Shown piece after piece: positions 8,932 through 18,203 of a stretch of DNA of 64,000 nucleotides. Source of the stretch: Candidatus Hydrogenedentota bacterium. GTDB lineage: Bacteria > Hydrogenedentota > Hydrogenedentia > Hydrogenedentales > CAILVY01. The translations under genes and the position numbers were made by a program. The stretch covers positions 42,457 to 106,456 of the forward strand of contig JAKQOG010000119.1 of the NCBI GenBank assembly GCA_029565395.1, in the 5' to 3' direction. The notes below the pieces were generated by a model that saw only the letters and a list, made by a program, of their open reading frames with translations, ran no database searches and was not told where the DNA came from. Each line of letters opens with the position of its first letter. Position 1 is the first letter of the stretch.

Positions 8932-11568
8932 TCATTTCTTCCGCGGCTTGTTGGCGAGATGTTTTAAATGGTAAATGAGATCATGGGCCTCGCGGGGGGA
9001 TAATGCATCGGGATCGACTTTTTCGAGTTCCTTATCCACCGCGCTGGGTTCGTTCACAGGCATGGGGCCGAACAGATACATCTGCTGCGGAAGCCCTACG
9101 CTGGCGGCATTGCCGGACTCGAGCGATTCCAGAATCTCACGCGCCCGCTGGATCACGCCCTGCGGCAGTCCCGCAAGCTTCGCCACCTGAATCCCGTAGC
9201 TGTGGTCCGCGCCGCCGTCCACAATGCGGTAGAGGAACACCACCTTCTCGCCCCATTCACGTACGGAGACATTGACGTTCTTCGCATGTTCCAGCTTGTT
9301 CCCGAGATCAGTCAATTCATGGTAATGCGTAGCAAAGAGTGTCTTCGCGTGAACCCGGTCGTGAATATGCTCGGCCACGGACCATGCGATGCTGATGCCA
9401 TCGAACGTGCTCGTGCCGCGCCCGATTTCGTCCAGCACAAGCAGGCTCTTCTCCGTGGCGGAGTTCAAAATGTTCGCCGTCTCGATCATTTCGACCATGA
9501 ACGTGCTTTCCCCCCGCACAAGATTGTCCGACGCGCCCACGCGCGTGAAAATGCGGTCCACCACCCCGATCTTCGCCTCCGCCGCAGGCACAAAACTCCC
9601 GATTTGCGCCATCAGCGTGATTAATGCCACTTGGCGCAGATAGGTGGACTTGCCCGCCATGTTCGGCCCGGTCACAATCAGCATGGAGGCCCCGGCGGGA
9701 TCAAGCAGCGTGTCATTCGGCACGAAATCGCCCCGGGACATCAGATCTTCCACCACCGGATGGCGGCCATCCCGGATGAAAATTTCCTCCTGCGCATTTA
9801 CACCGGGCTTGCAGTATCCTTTTGTAATCGCCACATCCGCCAACGACAGCAGCGTGTCGAGCGTGGCGATGGCGTCCGCCGTGGTTTGTATCCGGCGCGC
9901 TTCCCCCGCGATTCGATCCCGCAGTTCCACGAACAAATCGTATTCCAGCGATTGCATGCGCTCCTGCGCCGTGAGGATTTCCTCTTCCCGCGCCTTGAGC
10001 GCCGGCGTCACATACCGCTCCCCATTCACCAGCGTCTGTTTCCGCTGATAATCCTCCGGCACGAGGCGCGTATTCGCCTTGCTCACCTCAATGAAATACC
10101 CAAAGACCTTGTTGTAGCCCACCTTCAGATTGGAGATGCCGGTCCGCTGGCGTTCCTCCTGCTGAAGCGTCGCGATCCAGTCGCGCCCGCCACGCACCAG
10201 TTCATGTAAATGATCCAGCTTCTCGTTATACCCATCGCGGATAATGCCGCCCTCCGTAATGGGAATCGGCGGTTCGTCCACAATCGCAGCATCAATCGCG
10301 GACGTGATTTCCTCCAGGGCGTCGAGCCCATCTCGCAAGCCCGCGAGCAAATCCGCGTTAACATCCACCAGTGCGCCGCGCAAGGCGGGTACGCGCCCGA
10401 GCGAACGGCCCAGGGCCTGCACATCGCGCGCATTCGCCGTTTTCGCAGTGATGCGCCCCAGGAGCCGTTCCAGGTCCGCCACACCCTTGAGGTGCTCCCG
10501 TAGTTCAAGACGCAACTCCGTATTCTCGAAACACTCCTCCACCGCATTCAGCCGCCCCTGGATTTCCTCCACGGAAAGAAGCGGATGCAGAATCCATTGA
10601 CGAAGCTTGCGCGCGCCCATGCTCGTGAGCGTGCGATCCAATACATTCAGCAGCGTGCCGCGCTTCGACCGGTCCGCCAGCGACTCGATCAATTCCAAAT
10701 TACGCTGCGTATTGCCGTCCAGCACCACATACCCGGACGGACTATACCGGCGCGGGAATCGAAGACGCGGCGCGGCGTCCCGTTGCGTGCTCTTGACATA
10801 CGCGAGCACCGCCCCCGCGCAGGCGGAAGCCTCCGGAGCATCCTCCAGTCCAAGCCCCTTCAACGTACTCAGGTCAAACAGATCCAAAATCACATCGCGG
10901 GCCGAAGCCCCATCGAATTCCTCATCCGGACGCTGGGTAAAGGCAATATTGCCAAAACGTAGCGTAAGCCGCTGTAATGAGGCATCGTCATGGCTTTCGG
11001 GCAACAACACCTCCGCCGGGGCCATGCGAGTGAGTTCGTCCAGTAGCGTTTGTTCGATGTGCTCTTCCACGCGCGCCACCAGGAATTCGCCCGTCGTAAC
11101 ATCCACAAACGCCAGCCCCGCACTATCGCCCCGAACCAGCAGCGCCGCCAGATAATTATTGGCCGTTTCTTCCAATAGGTTTGCCTCCATCACCGTCCCC
11201 GGCGTGATCGTGCGTACCACCGCCCGCTTCACAATCCCCTTCGCTTCTTTGGGGTCCTCGATTTGATCGCAGAGCGTGACCGTCTTTCCCGCCTTGATCA
11301 GCTTTGCGACATAAGCGTCCACCGCGCGGAACGGCACGCCGCACATGGGCACCCGCTGCTCCTTGTCCGCGCCATCACGCGACGTCAGGGCAAGCCCAAG
11401 CACCTCCGCCGCCTCAAACGCATCGTCAAAGAACAATTCATAAAAATCCCCCATGCGGAACAGCAACAGCGAACCCACGCACTCCGCCTTGGCCTGCAAA
11501 TACTGCCGGAGCATCGGCGTCGTGCGGTGTGGTTTCACATCGCTCAGCTTCATCCAATTTTCGCCCAT
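8932..11568 (-). CDS. mutS: DNA mismatch repair protein MutS
   Basis: The protein is full length (878 residues). The mismatch-recognition domain has FRMGDFYELFFDDA with the conserved Phe and Glu that wedge at mispairs. Connector, lever and clamp regions follow. The ATPase has Walker A TGPNMAGKSTYLRQVALI, Walker B LLVLDEIGRGTSTFDG and the switch histidine in FATHYHELTDLG. The C-terminus has the helix-turn-helix dimer segment LSPREAHDLIYHLKHL. ATG is at 11568, with another ATG (MKLSDVKPH) 15 nt downstream; neither has a clear Shine-Dalgarno. A TATAAT 8 nt before the first ATG suggests a very short or absent leader. No mutL is in the window. Confidence 0.98.
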   Translation of the reverse strand: MGENWMKLSDVKPHRTTPMLRQYLQAKAECVGSLLLFRMGDFYELFFDDAFEAAEVLGLALTSRDGADKEQRVPMCGVPFRAVDAYVAKLIKAGKTVTLCDQIEDPKEAKGIVKRAVVRTITPGTVMEANLLEETANNYLAALLVRGDSAGLAFVDVTTGEFLVARVEEHIEQTLLDELTRMAPAEVLLPESHDDASLQRLTLRFGNIAFTQRPDEEFDGASARDVILDLFDLSTLKGLGLEDAPEASACAGAVLAYVKSTQRDAAPRLRFPRRYSPSGYVVLDGNTQRNLELIESLADRSKRGTLLNVLDRTLTSMGARKLRQWILHPLLSVEEIQGRLNAVEECFENTELRLELREHLKGVADLERLLGRITAKTANARDVQALGRSLGRVPALRGALVDVNADLLAGLRDGLDALEEITSAIDAAIVDEPPIPITEGGIIRDGYNEKLDHLHELVRGGRDWIATLQQEERQRTGISNLKVGYNKVFGYFIEVSKANTRLVPEDYQRKQTLVNGERYVTPALKAREEEILTAQERMQSLEYDLFVELRDRIAGEARRIQTTADAIATLDTLLSLADVAITKGYCKPGVNAQEEIFIRDGRHPVVEDLMSRGDFVPNDTLLDPAGASMLIVTGPNMAGKSTYLRQVALITLMAQIGSFVPAAEAKIGVVDRIFTRVGASDNLVRGESTFMVEMIETANILNSATEKSLLVLDEIGRGTSTFDGISIAWSVAEHIHDRVHAKTLFATHYHELTDLGNKLEHAKNVNVSVREWGEKVVFLYRIVDGGADHSYGIQVAKLAGLPQGVIQRAREILESLESGNAASVGLPQQMYLFGPMPVNEPSAVDKELEKVDPDALSPREAHDLIYHLKHLANKPRKK

Positions 11569-11576
11569 AGCCGCGT

Positions 11577-11582
11577 ATTATA
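11577..11582 (-). promoter_or_regulatory. -10 box immediately upstream of mutS
   Basis: A consensus TATAAT on the minus strand ends 8 nt before the first mutS ATG, placing the expected transcription start at or next to the start codon. No good -35 box is seen 16-18 nt further upstream, so the call is tentative. Confidence 0.35.
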
Positions 11583-11697
11583 ACCGGCAAAGCCGCCTTA
11601 CGCACCTTCCCTCCCGGGCATAGGACATTCTGTTGTGTAAAACAGGCTGGTTTCTTTTTTTCGACCGCCCGCTTTTGATACAATTTCTCCATACACC

Positions 11698-11810
11698 GGG
11701 CGGTCACGACTGGCGAGCAAGCGTGGAACAGACCACGGGGAAGTGAACCGCCCAAACGAATTGCCGATCGCCTGGGCGCTGGAGATACCAACGCTCAGGC
11801 GTTTATCTTT
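11698..11810 (+). ncRNA. ZTP (pfl) riboswitch with overlapping terminator
   Basis: P1 is GGGCGGT (11698-11704) with ACCGCCC (11747-11753). P2 is CGTGG (11722-11726) with CCACG (11733-11737). Conserved blocks of the pfl motif are visible: GGTCACGACTGGCGAGC, GTGGAACAGACCACGGGGA, and the P3/pseudoknot strand GATCGCCTGGGC. The class binds ZTP/ZMP, the AICAR-type purine intermediates, and turns on one-carbon and purine genes. The gene downstream is the AICAR-consuming formyltransferase, exactly the expected target. The expression platform is the terminator at 11769-11810, which shares CGCCTGGGC with the aptamer. Confidence 0.9.
11769..11810 (+). terminator. Riboswitch-controlled intrinsic terminator
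   Basis: Bases 11769-11778 (CGCCTGGGCG) pair with 11792-11801 (CGCTCAGGCG) in a 10-bp stem with one G-T wobble, followed by TTTATCTTT. The left arm is the conserved 3' segment of the ZTP aptamer, so aptamer and terminator are mutually exclusive. Ligand binding should therefore allow read-through. Confidence 0.8.
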
Positions 11811-11837
11811 GGTAATGGCGCAACTGGGAGACGAACC

Positions 11838-12956
11838 ATGGCTGAAAAAGACCTCAAACAAATGTACCGCACCCGTACCGAAGGCAATTTTCCGGACGCT
11901 GTCGATGTAATGGGCCGCCGCTATGAAAAAGTGGAGGACCTGCGTTACGGAACCAACCCGCATCAGCCCGCCGCATTTTACCGCCCGGCGGACACGGACA
12001 ACCTGGTCCTGGGACACTACAAAATGCTGAAGTCCGGAAAGAGCGGCCTGTCCCAAACCAATCTGGAAGACATGCACCATGCCATCGGCATCCTGAAATA
12101 CATGCAACGCCAGGCGTGCGCCGTCATGAAACACTGCAACCCCTCCGGCGTCGCGATCCAAGCCGGCAAACAGCCTCTGGTCGAAGTATATCAGCGTGCA
12201 CGCGATGCCGACGCCCAGGCGGCCTTTGGCGGTGTCGTCGCATTCAACACTGAAGTCGACCTCGCCACCGCCGAGGAAATCATGCAGACCGTCATCGAAG
12301 GTGTCGCAGCCCCTGCCTACACGGCGGAAGCACTCGACGCACTCCACAACTCGGAAAAGTTCAAACGCAACAAAGAACTGCGCATTATCGAGTTTCCCGA
12401 TCTTTCCGTCCTTCCAAAATACATTGACGAACATGCCAACGCATGGGAAATGAAGATTTTTGATGACGGCAGTTTAGTGCTGGCGCAACCGTACCTTTCC
12501 TGTGTGAAAAGTACCGCGGATCTAATCCCCGCATACAACGACCACCCCAAGAAAGGCCGCATCGATATCGCGCGCACGGCCACGGAACGCGAGTTGGATG
12601 ACCTGCTCTTTGCGTGGTACGTCAATATCCACGTCCGCTCCAACGGCGTCGTTATCGCCAAGAATGGCCAGACCCTCGCCGTCGGCACAGGTCAGCAGGA
12701 TCGCGTCGGAGCCGTTCTCCAAGCCATCGAGAAGGCCAAGACCAAATATAAAGGTTCCGAAACCATGGACGGCGCGGTCATGGCCTCCGACGGGTTCTTC
12801 CCCTTCCGCGATGCCGTGGATGCCGCCACCTCGCAGGGCGTCCGAGCCATTGCCCAGCCCGGCGGCAGCGTGAACGACTACGACGCCATTGTCGCCTGTA
12901 ACGAAGTGGATGCCACGATGGTCTTTACTATGGAGCGTTGCTTCTCGCACCATTAA
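11838..12956 (+). CDS. purH: Stand-alone AICAR formyltransferase (PurH C-terminal domain)
   Basis: This enzyme converts AICAR (ZMP) to FAICAR with 10-formyltetrahydrofolate in purine synthesis. At 372 residues it corresponds only to the AICARFT half of ordinary PurH (about 520 residues); the N-terminal IMP cyclohydrolase domain is absent. Catalytic features include MKHCNPSGVAI (Lys-His pair), AAFGGVVAFN, SDGFFPFRDAVD and IAQPGGSVND. The start ATG follows GGGAG at an 8-9 nt spacing and lies 27 nt after the riboswitch terminator. IMP cyclisation would need a separate enzyme (a PurO-like or split PurH protein), not seen here. Confidence 0.93.
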   Translation: MAEKDLKQMYRTRTEGNFPDAVDVMGRRYEKVEDLRYGTNPHQPAAFYRPADTDNLVLGHYKMLKSGKSGLSQTNLEDMHHAIGILKYMQRQACAVMKHCNPSGVAIQAGKQPLVEVYQRARDADAQAAFGGVVAFNTEVDLATAEEIMQTVIEGVAAPAYTAEALDALHNSEKFKRNKELRIIEFPDLSVLPKYIDEHANAWEMKIFDDGSLVLAQPYLSCVKSTADLIPAYNDHPKKGRIDIARTATERELDDLLFAWYVNIHVRSNGVVIAKNGQTLAVGTGQQDRVGAVLQAIEKAKTKYKGSETMDGAVMASDGFFPFRDAVDAATSQGVRAIAQPGGSVNDYDAIVACNEVDATMVFTMERCFSHH

Positions 12957-12974
12957 GCCAATAGCGGAAAGACG

Positions 12975-14162
12975 GTGAAGATGAGAGTTTTAATCGCAAG
13001 CATAGTGGCAGTGTGTTCTTTTCAGATAAACATCTGGGCGCAAAATGCCCTTCCGGGAGAAAATCAACCAGGACTGGTGCGGTTGATGCTTCCGGATACA
13101 GTGTATGCCGTGCCCGGAATCGAAACAAATATCTACTTTGATAACCTGATTCTGGCGGTTAATCCAAGGAACTATGCTTTTGATGTCACCTGCGATAAGG
13201 GAAAACAACAATCGGAACGCTGGACCTTTATCCCCGCCCCTGAAGAGACGGGCGCCTTCCCCCTGAAGATTGAGGTGCGAAACTCAGAAAACCAGATCGT
13301 CGCCAGCGCACAAACATCCATCCAGATCTCTCCCCAAGATGCCGGCAAGGACAAACCGGTTTCATTACTGATGATTGGCGACAGCCTTACGCACGCCTCC
13401 ATTTATCCGCAGCGAGTAATGGAGGCCTGTTCCTCTCCTGGGAATCCGGCGCTTACGCTCGTGGGTGCACATGTGCCCGAAAGTGCTGCACCCGGCATAC
13501 GCCATGAAGGATACGGCGGTTGGGCGGCCAGCACCTTCGCCACCAAGTTTACGGGAATAATGCACACGGGCACGTATTCCGAGCGGGGCAGCCCGTTTTT
13601 GTACGACGACGGAAAAGGAAACCGCTCCCTGGATTTTGCACACTATTGCCAGGACATTAATGGCGGGAAAACACCTGATTACATCACAATATTTCTCGGT
13701 TGCAATGACACCTTCGGCGCCACCGATGAAACAATTGAGTCCACCATAGACGGCATGCTGAGTCACATGGATGCACTGGTTGCCATGATTCATCGTGTTA
13801 ATCCTAATACTGGAATCGGTTTCATGCCACCCGTACCGCCCGCCTCCAGCCAGGATGCATTCGGAGCAAATTACAAATGCGGGCAAACACAATGGCAATA
13901 CCGCCGCAACCAGCACCGCGCCGTGGAACGCATGTATCAGCATTTTGCAGGACGGCAGAAAGAACACATTTTCATGATCCCTGCTTTTGTTAACCTGGAT
14001 TGTGTTCACAACTATCCGGAAGCCCCGGAACCCGCCAATGCACAAAAAGAGGATGCACTCCTTCGGCAGAATAATGGCGTTCATCCTGCCCCCCAAGGCT
14101 ATCGGCAGATCGGTGACAGCCTTTATTGCTGGTTGAAAGCACAGGTAATCACTACCCCCTAA
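12975..14162 (+). CDS. Secreted SGNH/GDSL-family hydrolase
   Basis: A signal peptide (RVLIASIVAVCSFQINIWAQ) is followed by a beta-rich domain (about residues 30-115) and an SGNH hydrolase domain. Block I is LLMIGDSLTHASIYP (nucleophile Ser), the Gly block is HEGYGGWAAS, the Asn block is FLGCNDTFGATD, and the Asp-His block is NGVHPAPQGYRQIGD. The enzyme is probably an esterase, for example acting on acetylated polysaccharide; the substrate is inferred only. The start is GTG 12975 or ATG 12981, 18-24 nt after purH, so co-transcription is possible. Confidence 0.82.
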   Translation: MKMRVLIASIVAVCSFQINIWAQNALPGENQPGLVRLMLPDTVYAVPGIETNIYFDNLILAVNPRNYAFDVTCDKGKQQSERWTFIPAPEETGAFPLKIEVRNSENQIVASAQTSIQISPQDAGKDKPVSLLMIGDSLTHASIYPQRVMEACSSPGNPALTLVGAHVPESAAPGIRHEGYGGWAASTFATKFTGIMHTGTYSERGSPFLYDDGKGNRSLDFAHYCQDINGGKTPDYITIFLGCNDTFGATDETIESTIDGMLSHMDALVAMIHRVNPNTGIGFMPPVPPASSQDAFGANYKCGQTQWQYRRNQHRAVERMYQHFAGRQKEHIFMIPAFVNLDCVHNYPEAPEPANAQKEDALLRQNNGVHPAPQGYRQIGDSLYCWLKAQVITTP

Positions 14163-14270
14163 CACAAAAAACGTTAATCCAGAAAAACATCCGCATTGAA
14201 CCGAACCCTCCGCTTATGGCACTGTTCACAAGTGAAGAATTCTGTAACCGTTTAAGAGAGAATAAACGCC

Positions 14271-15335
14271 ATGGGTAAGAAAGAGCCGGACATAAATGCG
14301 ATGCTGGCATGTCCGAGACCGTTTGAGCCTTCCTCGCATATTACTATGGCCCATGGCGGCGGTGGTCTCGTGATGCACCGTCTGATTGAAGATGTCTTTA
14401 TGAAGGCTTTTGACAATCCCCTCCTGGGCCAGCGCCACGATGCGGCTTCACTTTCCATAAAGGGTGTGCATCTCGCTTTTACCACCGATTCTTATGTCGT
14501 GCAGCCCCTGATATTTCCCGGCGGCGACATTGGATCCCTCGCGGTCCATGGCACCGTAAATGATTTGGCCATGGCAGGTGCGCGGCCCCTCTACCTCAGC
14601 GCCGGTTTCATCCTTGAGGAAGGTCTCTCCCTCGATCTCTTGCGGAAAATTGTTAACTCGATGCGGTGCGCGGCGGATGCCTCCAAAGTAGCCTTGGTCA
14701 CCGGCGACACCAAGGTGGTCAACCACCGCAACGGCGATGGTCTGTTCATCAATACGGCCGGCATTGGCGTCATTGAACATGATCGTGTGATTGGTCCCGG
14801 TTCCGTGTGCCCAGGAGACGCCATCCTGATTAATGGCGATCTTGGACGCCACGGCATCGCCATCATGGCCGTGCGCGAAGGCCTCGAATTCGAAACCACC
14901 ATCGAGAGCGATTCCGCACCCGTCGCCGCTGCCGTCCTGGATCTCCTCGGCCAAGGAATTGACGTCCACTGTCTCCGCGACCTTACTCGCGGCGGACTCG
15001 CCAGCACCATCAACGAAATCGCTGAATCTTCCGGCTGCGGGGCGCTGATTCGCGAATCTGCCGTTCCCGTGCGCGATGACGTGGCGGGCGCGTGCGAAGT
15101 TCTGGGGTTCGATCCCCTCTACGTCGCCAACGAAGGCCGTTTCATGGCCTATGTCGCCGAACAGGATGCGAACCGGGCAATGGAAATATTATCGCGGCAC
15201 GCCACGGACACTCAGCCTGCCTTGATCGGCCACGTTACCGATACCGCCTCCAAACGCGTCATCCTCGAAAGCCGTATCGGCGCCATGCGCATCCTCGACA
15301 TGCTCAGCGGCGAACAACTCCCACGCATCTGCTGA
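14271..15335 (+). CDS. hypE: Hydrogenase maturation protein HypE
   Basis: HypE dehydrates the thiocarboxamide made by HypF into the thiocyanate that supplies CN ligands to [NiFe] hydrogenase. The 354-residue protein has the AIR-synthase-like fold: [68 protein letters not shown]. It ends in LPRIC, with the essential C-terminal cysteine. No hypABCDF or hydrogenase genes lie within the window, so the gene is detached from its usual cluster. The coding strand is C-rich, unlike the G-rich genes from 15.7 kb on. Confidence 0.96.
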   Translation: MGKKEPDINAMLACPRPFEPSSHITMAHGGGGLVMHRLIEDVFMKAFDNPLLGQRHDAASLSIKGVHLAFTTDSYVVQPLIFPGGDIGSLAVHGTVNDLAMAGARPLYLSAGFILEEGLSLDLLRKIVNSMRCAADASKVALVTGDTKVVNHRNGDGLFINTAGIGVIEHDRVIGPGSVCPGDAILINGDLGRHGIAIMAVREGLEFETTIESDSAPVAAAVLDLLGQGIDVHCLRDLTRGGLASTINEIAESSGCGALIRESAVPVRDDVAGACEVLGFDPLYVANEGRFMAYVAEQDANRAMEILSRHATDTQPALIGHVTDTASKRVILESRIGAMRILDMLSGEQLPRIC

Positions 15336-15672
15336 CTCAGTTGAGTGCTTCCACACCGAAGGTGTGACCAACACTTTGAAACTTTTTATGCAGGGGGAAA
15401 TCACAAACCTTGGGTAGCGCTTTCCACCACCCATGGCTGTGGCATATATCCCCATTGGGGAAAAATGTGATGCCGCAGGTGTATGGGTATGTTTAGGCGT
15501 TTCTTCTCAATTCACCCCGGTGTTCAGACGGTTGGCGAACTCTCAATGACAATTACCTCTCCTGCCAACGCGAACGAATGGAGGTGTATCTTGTGAAAAA
15601 TCCGGTCCCGGTGATAGGATAGCGAGTGCACAATTAGTAGACACCAACACCATAGCGCGGGAGGAATCGAAG
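15336..15672. other. Intergenic region with three successive hairpins
   Basis: This 337-nt gap has no credible gene. Hairpins are CACACC-GAA-GGTGTG (15352-15366), an imperfect CCTTGGGT/ACCCATGG stem around 15409-15434, and TCCCC-ATT-GGGGA near 15450-15462. The block looks like a structured dispersed repeat rather than a terminator, since no T-run follows. The Shine-Dalgarno of the next gene (CGGGAGG) lies at its right edge. Confidence 0.45.
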
Positions 15673-16515
15673 ATGATTGAGTTGGGCATGCACACGGACA
15701 ATTGGCGCCCCCTGAGCGGCAGTTTCAAGCAGGCGGCGGAAACGGCGGTCAAGTATGGATTGAAGCATTTGGAGTTTGCCGCGATCCACGGGCAGTATTT
15801 CATTCAGGCGATGGGGTATGAGCCGGGCATTTCGCTCCAATCGAATCCGCGCGCGCTCAAGCGGTATTGCGACGAGCGGGGGCTGATGATCTCGCAGATT
15901 GACGGGTCGTATCCGCTGATGGGCCCGGACGGCGCGACGTTCGGCGTGCAATACGTGCAGCAGTCCATCCGTTTTGCGGCAGAACTGGATTGTCCGATGG
16001 TGGACACGGTGGACGGCGCATTCGAGATCGATGGGTACACCCGCGACGAGGTGTTCCGGATCACGTGCGACAATTACCGGCAGGTGCTTCCCTGGGCGGA
16101 GGATTATAAGATCGTTATCAACGTGGAGCCGCACGGCCCCTACACGAACGACCCGGAATTCATGCTGAAGCTGTTCAAGCATTTTGATTCGGAGTGGCTG
16201 CGGTGTAATTTCGACACGGGCAATTCGTTTATCGCGGGCCACGACCCGCTGGAATACATGAAAACACTGCGGCCCTACATTTCGCACTGTCACATCAAGG
16301 ATGTGAGTGCGGGGTTGGCGGCGGCGGTGCGCGGCGAGGAAACGGGGATTGCATGCAGCGAGGTGCCGATTGGCGGCGGGGTCAATGCGGACAACATCAA
16401 GAAGTGCCTGGCGTATTTGCAGGAAACGGGCTGGAGCGGCGTGGTTTCACTTGAATGTTACGGGGCGGACGACAATATCCGCAAGAGCGTGGAGTTTTTA
16501 CGCGCGCTGGTATAG
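15673..16515 (+). CDS. Sugar phosphate isomerase/epimerase (xylose-isomerase-like TIM barrel)
   Basis: This 280-residue cytoplasmic TIM-barrel protein resembles the AP-endonuclease-2 / xylose isomerase-like family. Metal-site and strand motifs include HLEFAAIHGQ, VINVEPHGPYTNDP (Glu), RCNFDTGNSFIAGHDP, SHCHIKDVSAG (His-x-His) and VVSLECYGADDN (last Glu). A strong GGGAGG precedes the ATG by 8 nt. It lies 27 nt before a sulfatase gene, suggesting joint action on a sulfated or unusual sugar. Exact substrate unknown. Confidence 0.82.
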   Translation: MIELGMHTDNWRPLSGSFKQAAETAVKYGLKHLEFAAIHGQYFIQAMGYEPGISLQSNPRALKRYCDERGLMISQIDGSYPLMGPDGATFGVQYVQQSIRFAAELDCPMVDTVDGAFEIDGYTRDEVFRITCDNYRQVLPWAEDYKIVINVEPHGPYTNDPEFMLKLFKHFDSEWLRCNFDTGNSFIAGHDPLEYMKTLRPYISHCHIKDVSAGLAAAVRGEETGIACSEVPIGGGVNADNIKKCLAYLQETGWSGVVSLECYGADDNIRKSVEFLRALV

Positions 16516-16542
16516 GCACAACCCTGAACAGGAGGGAGCGGC

Positions 16543-18084
16543 ATGATTACACGACGGCATTTTCTGAAAGGGATGGCCGCGGGCACGGCCGCAATGGCCG
16601 TATCCGGCCCAATCCCCGCGCAGGCGGCACCCGGACCGCCCAACATCATTTTCATCCTGGCGGATGACATCGGCTATGGCGATTTGGGCTGTTGCGGCGC
16701 GACCAAGGTCAAAACGCCCAATCTGGACCGAATCGCACGCGAAGGCGTTCGCTTTACCGATGCGCACTCGACCGCGGCGGTCTGCACGCCCACGCGGTAC
16801 AGTTTTCTTACCGGGCAATACGCATGGCGCAACCCCGACGGGGATCATATCTTGAGTGGCGTCGCGCCGCTGGCCATTCCGAAGGGCATGGCAACGGTTC
16901 CTTCCCTGCTGAAAGAGGCGGGGTATGCCACGGGGGTGGTGGGCAAGTGGCACCTGGGCCTGGGCACGAAAGAGAAGCCGGTGGATTACAACCAGGATGT
17001 GCAGCCGGGTCCGCTGGAGGCGGGGTTTGATTATGCGTTCTTCTTCCCGGCGACGGGCGACCGCGTGCCGTGCGTGTTTGTGGAGAACCACCGGGTTATG
17101 GGACTGGATCCTTCGGATCCAATTCAGGTGAGTTACGAGCAAAAGGTCGGGAATGATCCCACGGGAGAAGAACATCCTGAATTGCTCAAGATTAAGGCGG
17201 ACAAGTCGCATTCCAAGACGATTGTGAACGGCGTGAGCCGGATCGGGTATATGTCCGGCGGAAATTCCGCGCGATGGGTGGATGAAGACATCGCAGACAC
17301 CTTCACGCGAAAGGCGGTGTCGTTCATAGAACAAAACAAAGATCATCCGTTCTTCCTGTATTTTGCGCCTCACGACATTCATGAGCCGATGGTGCCGCAT
17401 CCGCGGTTCCGGGGCACGAGCGAATGCGGGTGGCGCGGCGACGTGATCCATCAGTTGGACTGGAGCGTGGGCGAGGTGCTGGCGGCGCTGGATCGGCTGA
17501 ACCTGGCCGGCAACACGCTGATCATCTTCACGAGCGATAATGGCGGCGCCATTAAGGACACTTATGACGATGGCACCAATGCGCTGCATGCGCTTCAGCC
17601 GCCCAACGCGCCCCTGCGCGGGGAAAAGGGCACATTGTATGAAGGAGGCCATCGGGAGCCGTTCCTGGCGCGCTGGCCCGGCAAGATTTCGGCTGGCACG
17701 ACGTCGGATGAACTTATCGGCCTTATCGACATGCTGGCCATGTTTACCGCGGTTGCGGGGGGCGCCCTTCCATCGGACGCTGGACCGGACAGTTATAATG
17801 TGCTTCCGGCGCTATTGGGCGAAAAGCGGGCAGCGCCGTTGCGCGATCATCTGGTGCTGCAAATTAACGGCAGGGAGCCGTTGGCTATTCGGCAGGGTCC
17901 GTGGGTGCTGATTAACAAACGCCGGGGCAAAAAACAGCCTGCTGATGTCAAGAACGCAGAGTTGTACAATCTCGCCGAAGACTTGGCGGAAAAGGATAAT
18001 GTTGCGAAAAAGTATCCGGAAAAAGTGAAGGAATTGACTGCGCTGCTGGATCGTGTGTGCAGCACCCCGCGCAGCCGGACGTGA
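16543..18084 (+). CDS. Tat-exported sulfatase
   Basis: The 513-residue arylsulfatase-family enzyme has the twin-arginine leader TRRHFLKGMAAGTAAMAVSG. The mature part begins NIIFILADDIGYGDLG with the metal-binding Asp pair. The maturation signature is C81-TPTR, in which the Cys becomes formylglycine, followed by YSFLTGQY. Further features are VVGKWHLG, FLYFAPHDIHEPM and IIFTSDNGGA (metal ligands). It probably removes sulfate esters from an algal-type or host glycan outside the cytoplasm. A formylglycine-generating enzyme is required and is not in the window. Confidence 0.93.
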   Translation: MITRRHFLKGMAAGTAAMAVSGPIPAQAAPGPPNIIFILADDIGYGDLGCCGATKVKTPNLDRIAREGVRFTDAHSTAAVCTPTRYSFLTGQYAWRNPDGDHILSGVAPLAIPKGMATVPSLLKEAGYATGVVGKWHLGLGTKEKPVDYNQDVQPGPLEAGFDYAFFFPATGDRVPCVFVENHRVMGLDPSDPIQVSYEQKVGNDPTGEEHPELLKIKADKSHSKTIVNGVSRIGYMSGGNSARWVDEDIADTFTRKAVSFIEQNKDHPFFLYFAPHDIHEPMVPHPRFRGTSECGWRGDVIHQLDWSVGEVLAALDRLNLAGNTLIIFTSDNGGAIKDTYDDGTNALHALQPPNAPLRGEKGTLYEGGHREPFLARWPGKISAGTTSDELIGLIDMLAMFTAVAGGALPSDAGPDSYNVLPALLGEKRAAPLRDHLVLQINGREPLAIRQGPWVLINKRRGKKQPADVKNAELYNLAEDLAEKDNVAKKYPEKVKELTALLDRVCSTPRSRT

Positions 18085-18203
18085 AATAGATTAGAACGGG
18101 AGTAACGTGCATTGTTTTGCCATTGCGCGCCTACGGCCGCAGTCGCCGGTGATTTTTGGAATAAAGTGTATGAGATTTCAAAGCACAGCTTTAAGGACAA
18201 GCC

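Noticed and set aside
11598..12434. Open frame of 278 codons on the minus strand
   Set aside because: It is antisense to the well-supported AICAR formyltransferase and riboswitch, lacks family motifs, and arises from GC-rich codon structure.
13365..14165. Open frame of 266 codons on the minus strand
   Set aside because: Antisense to the SGNH hydrolase with intact catalytic blocks; no start signal or domain.
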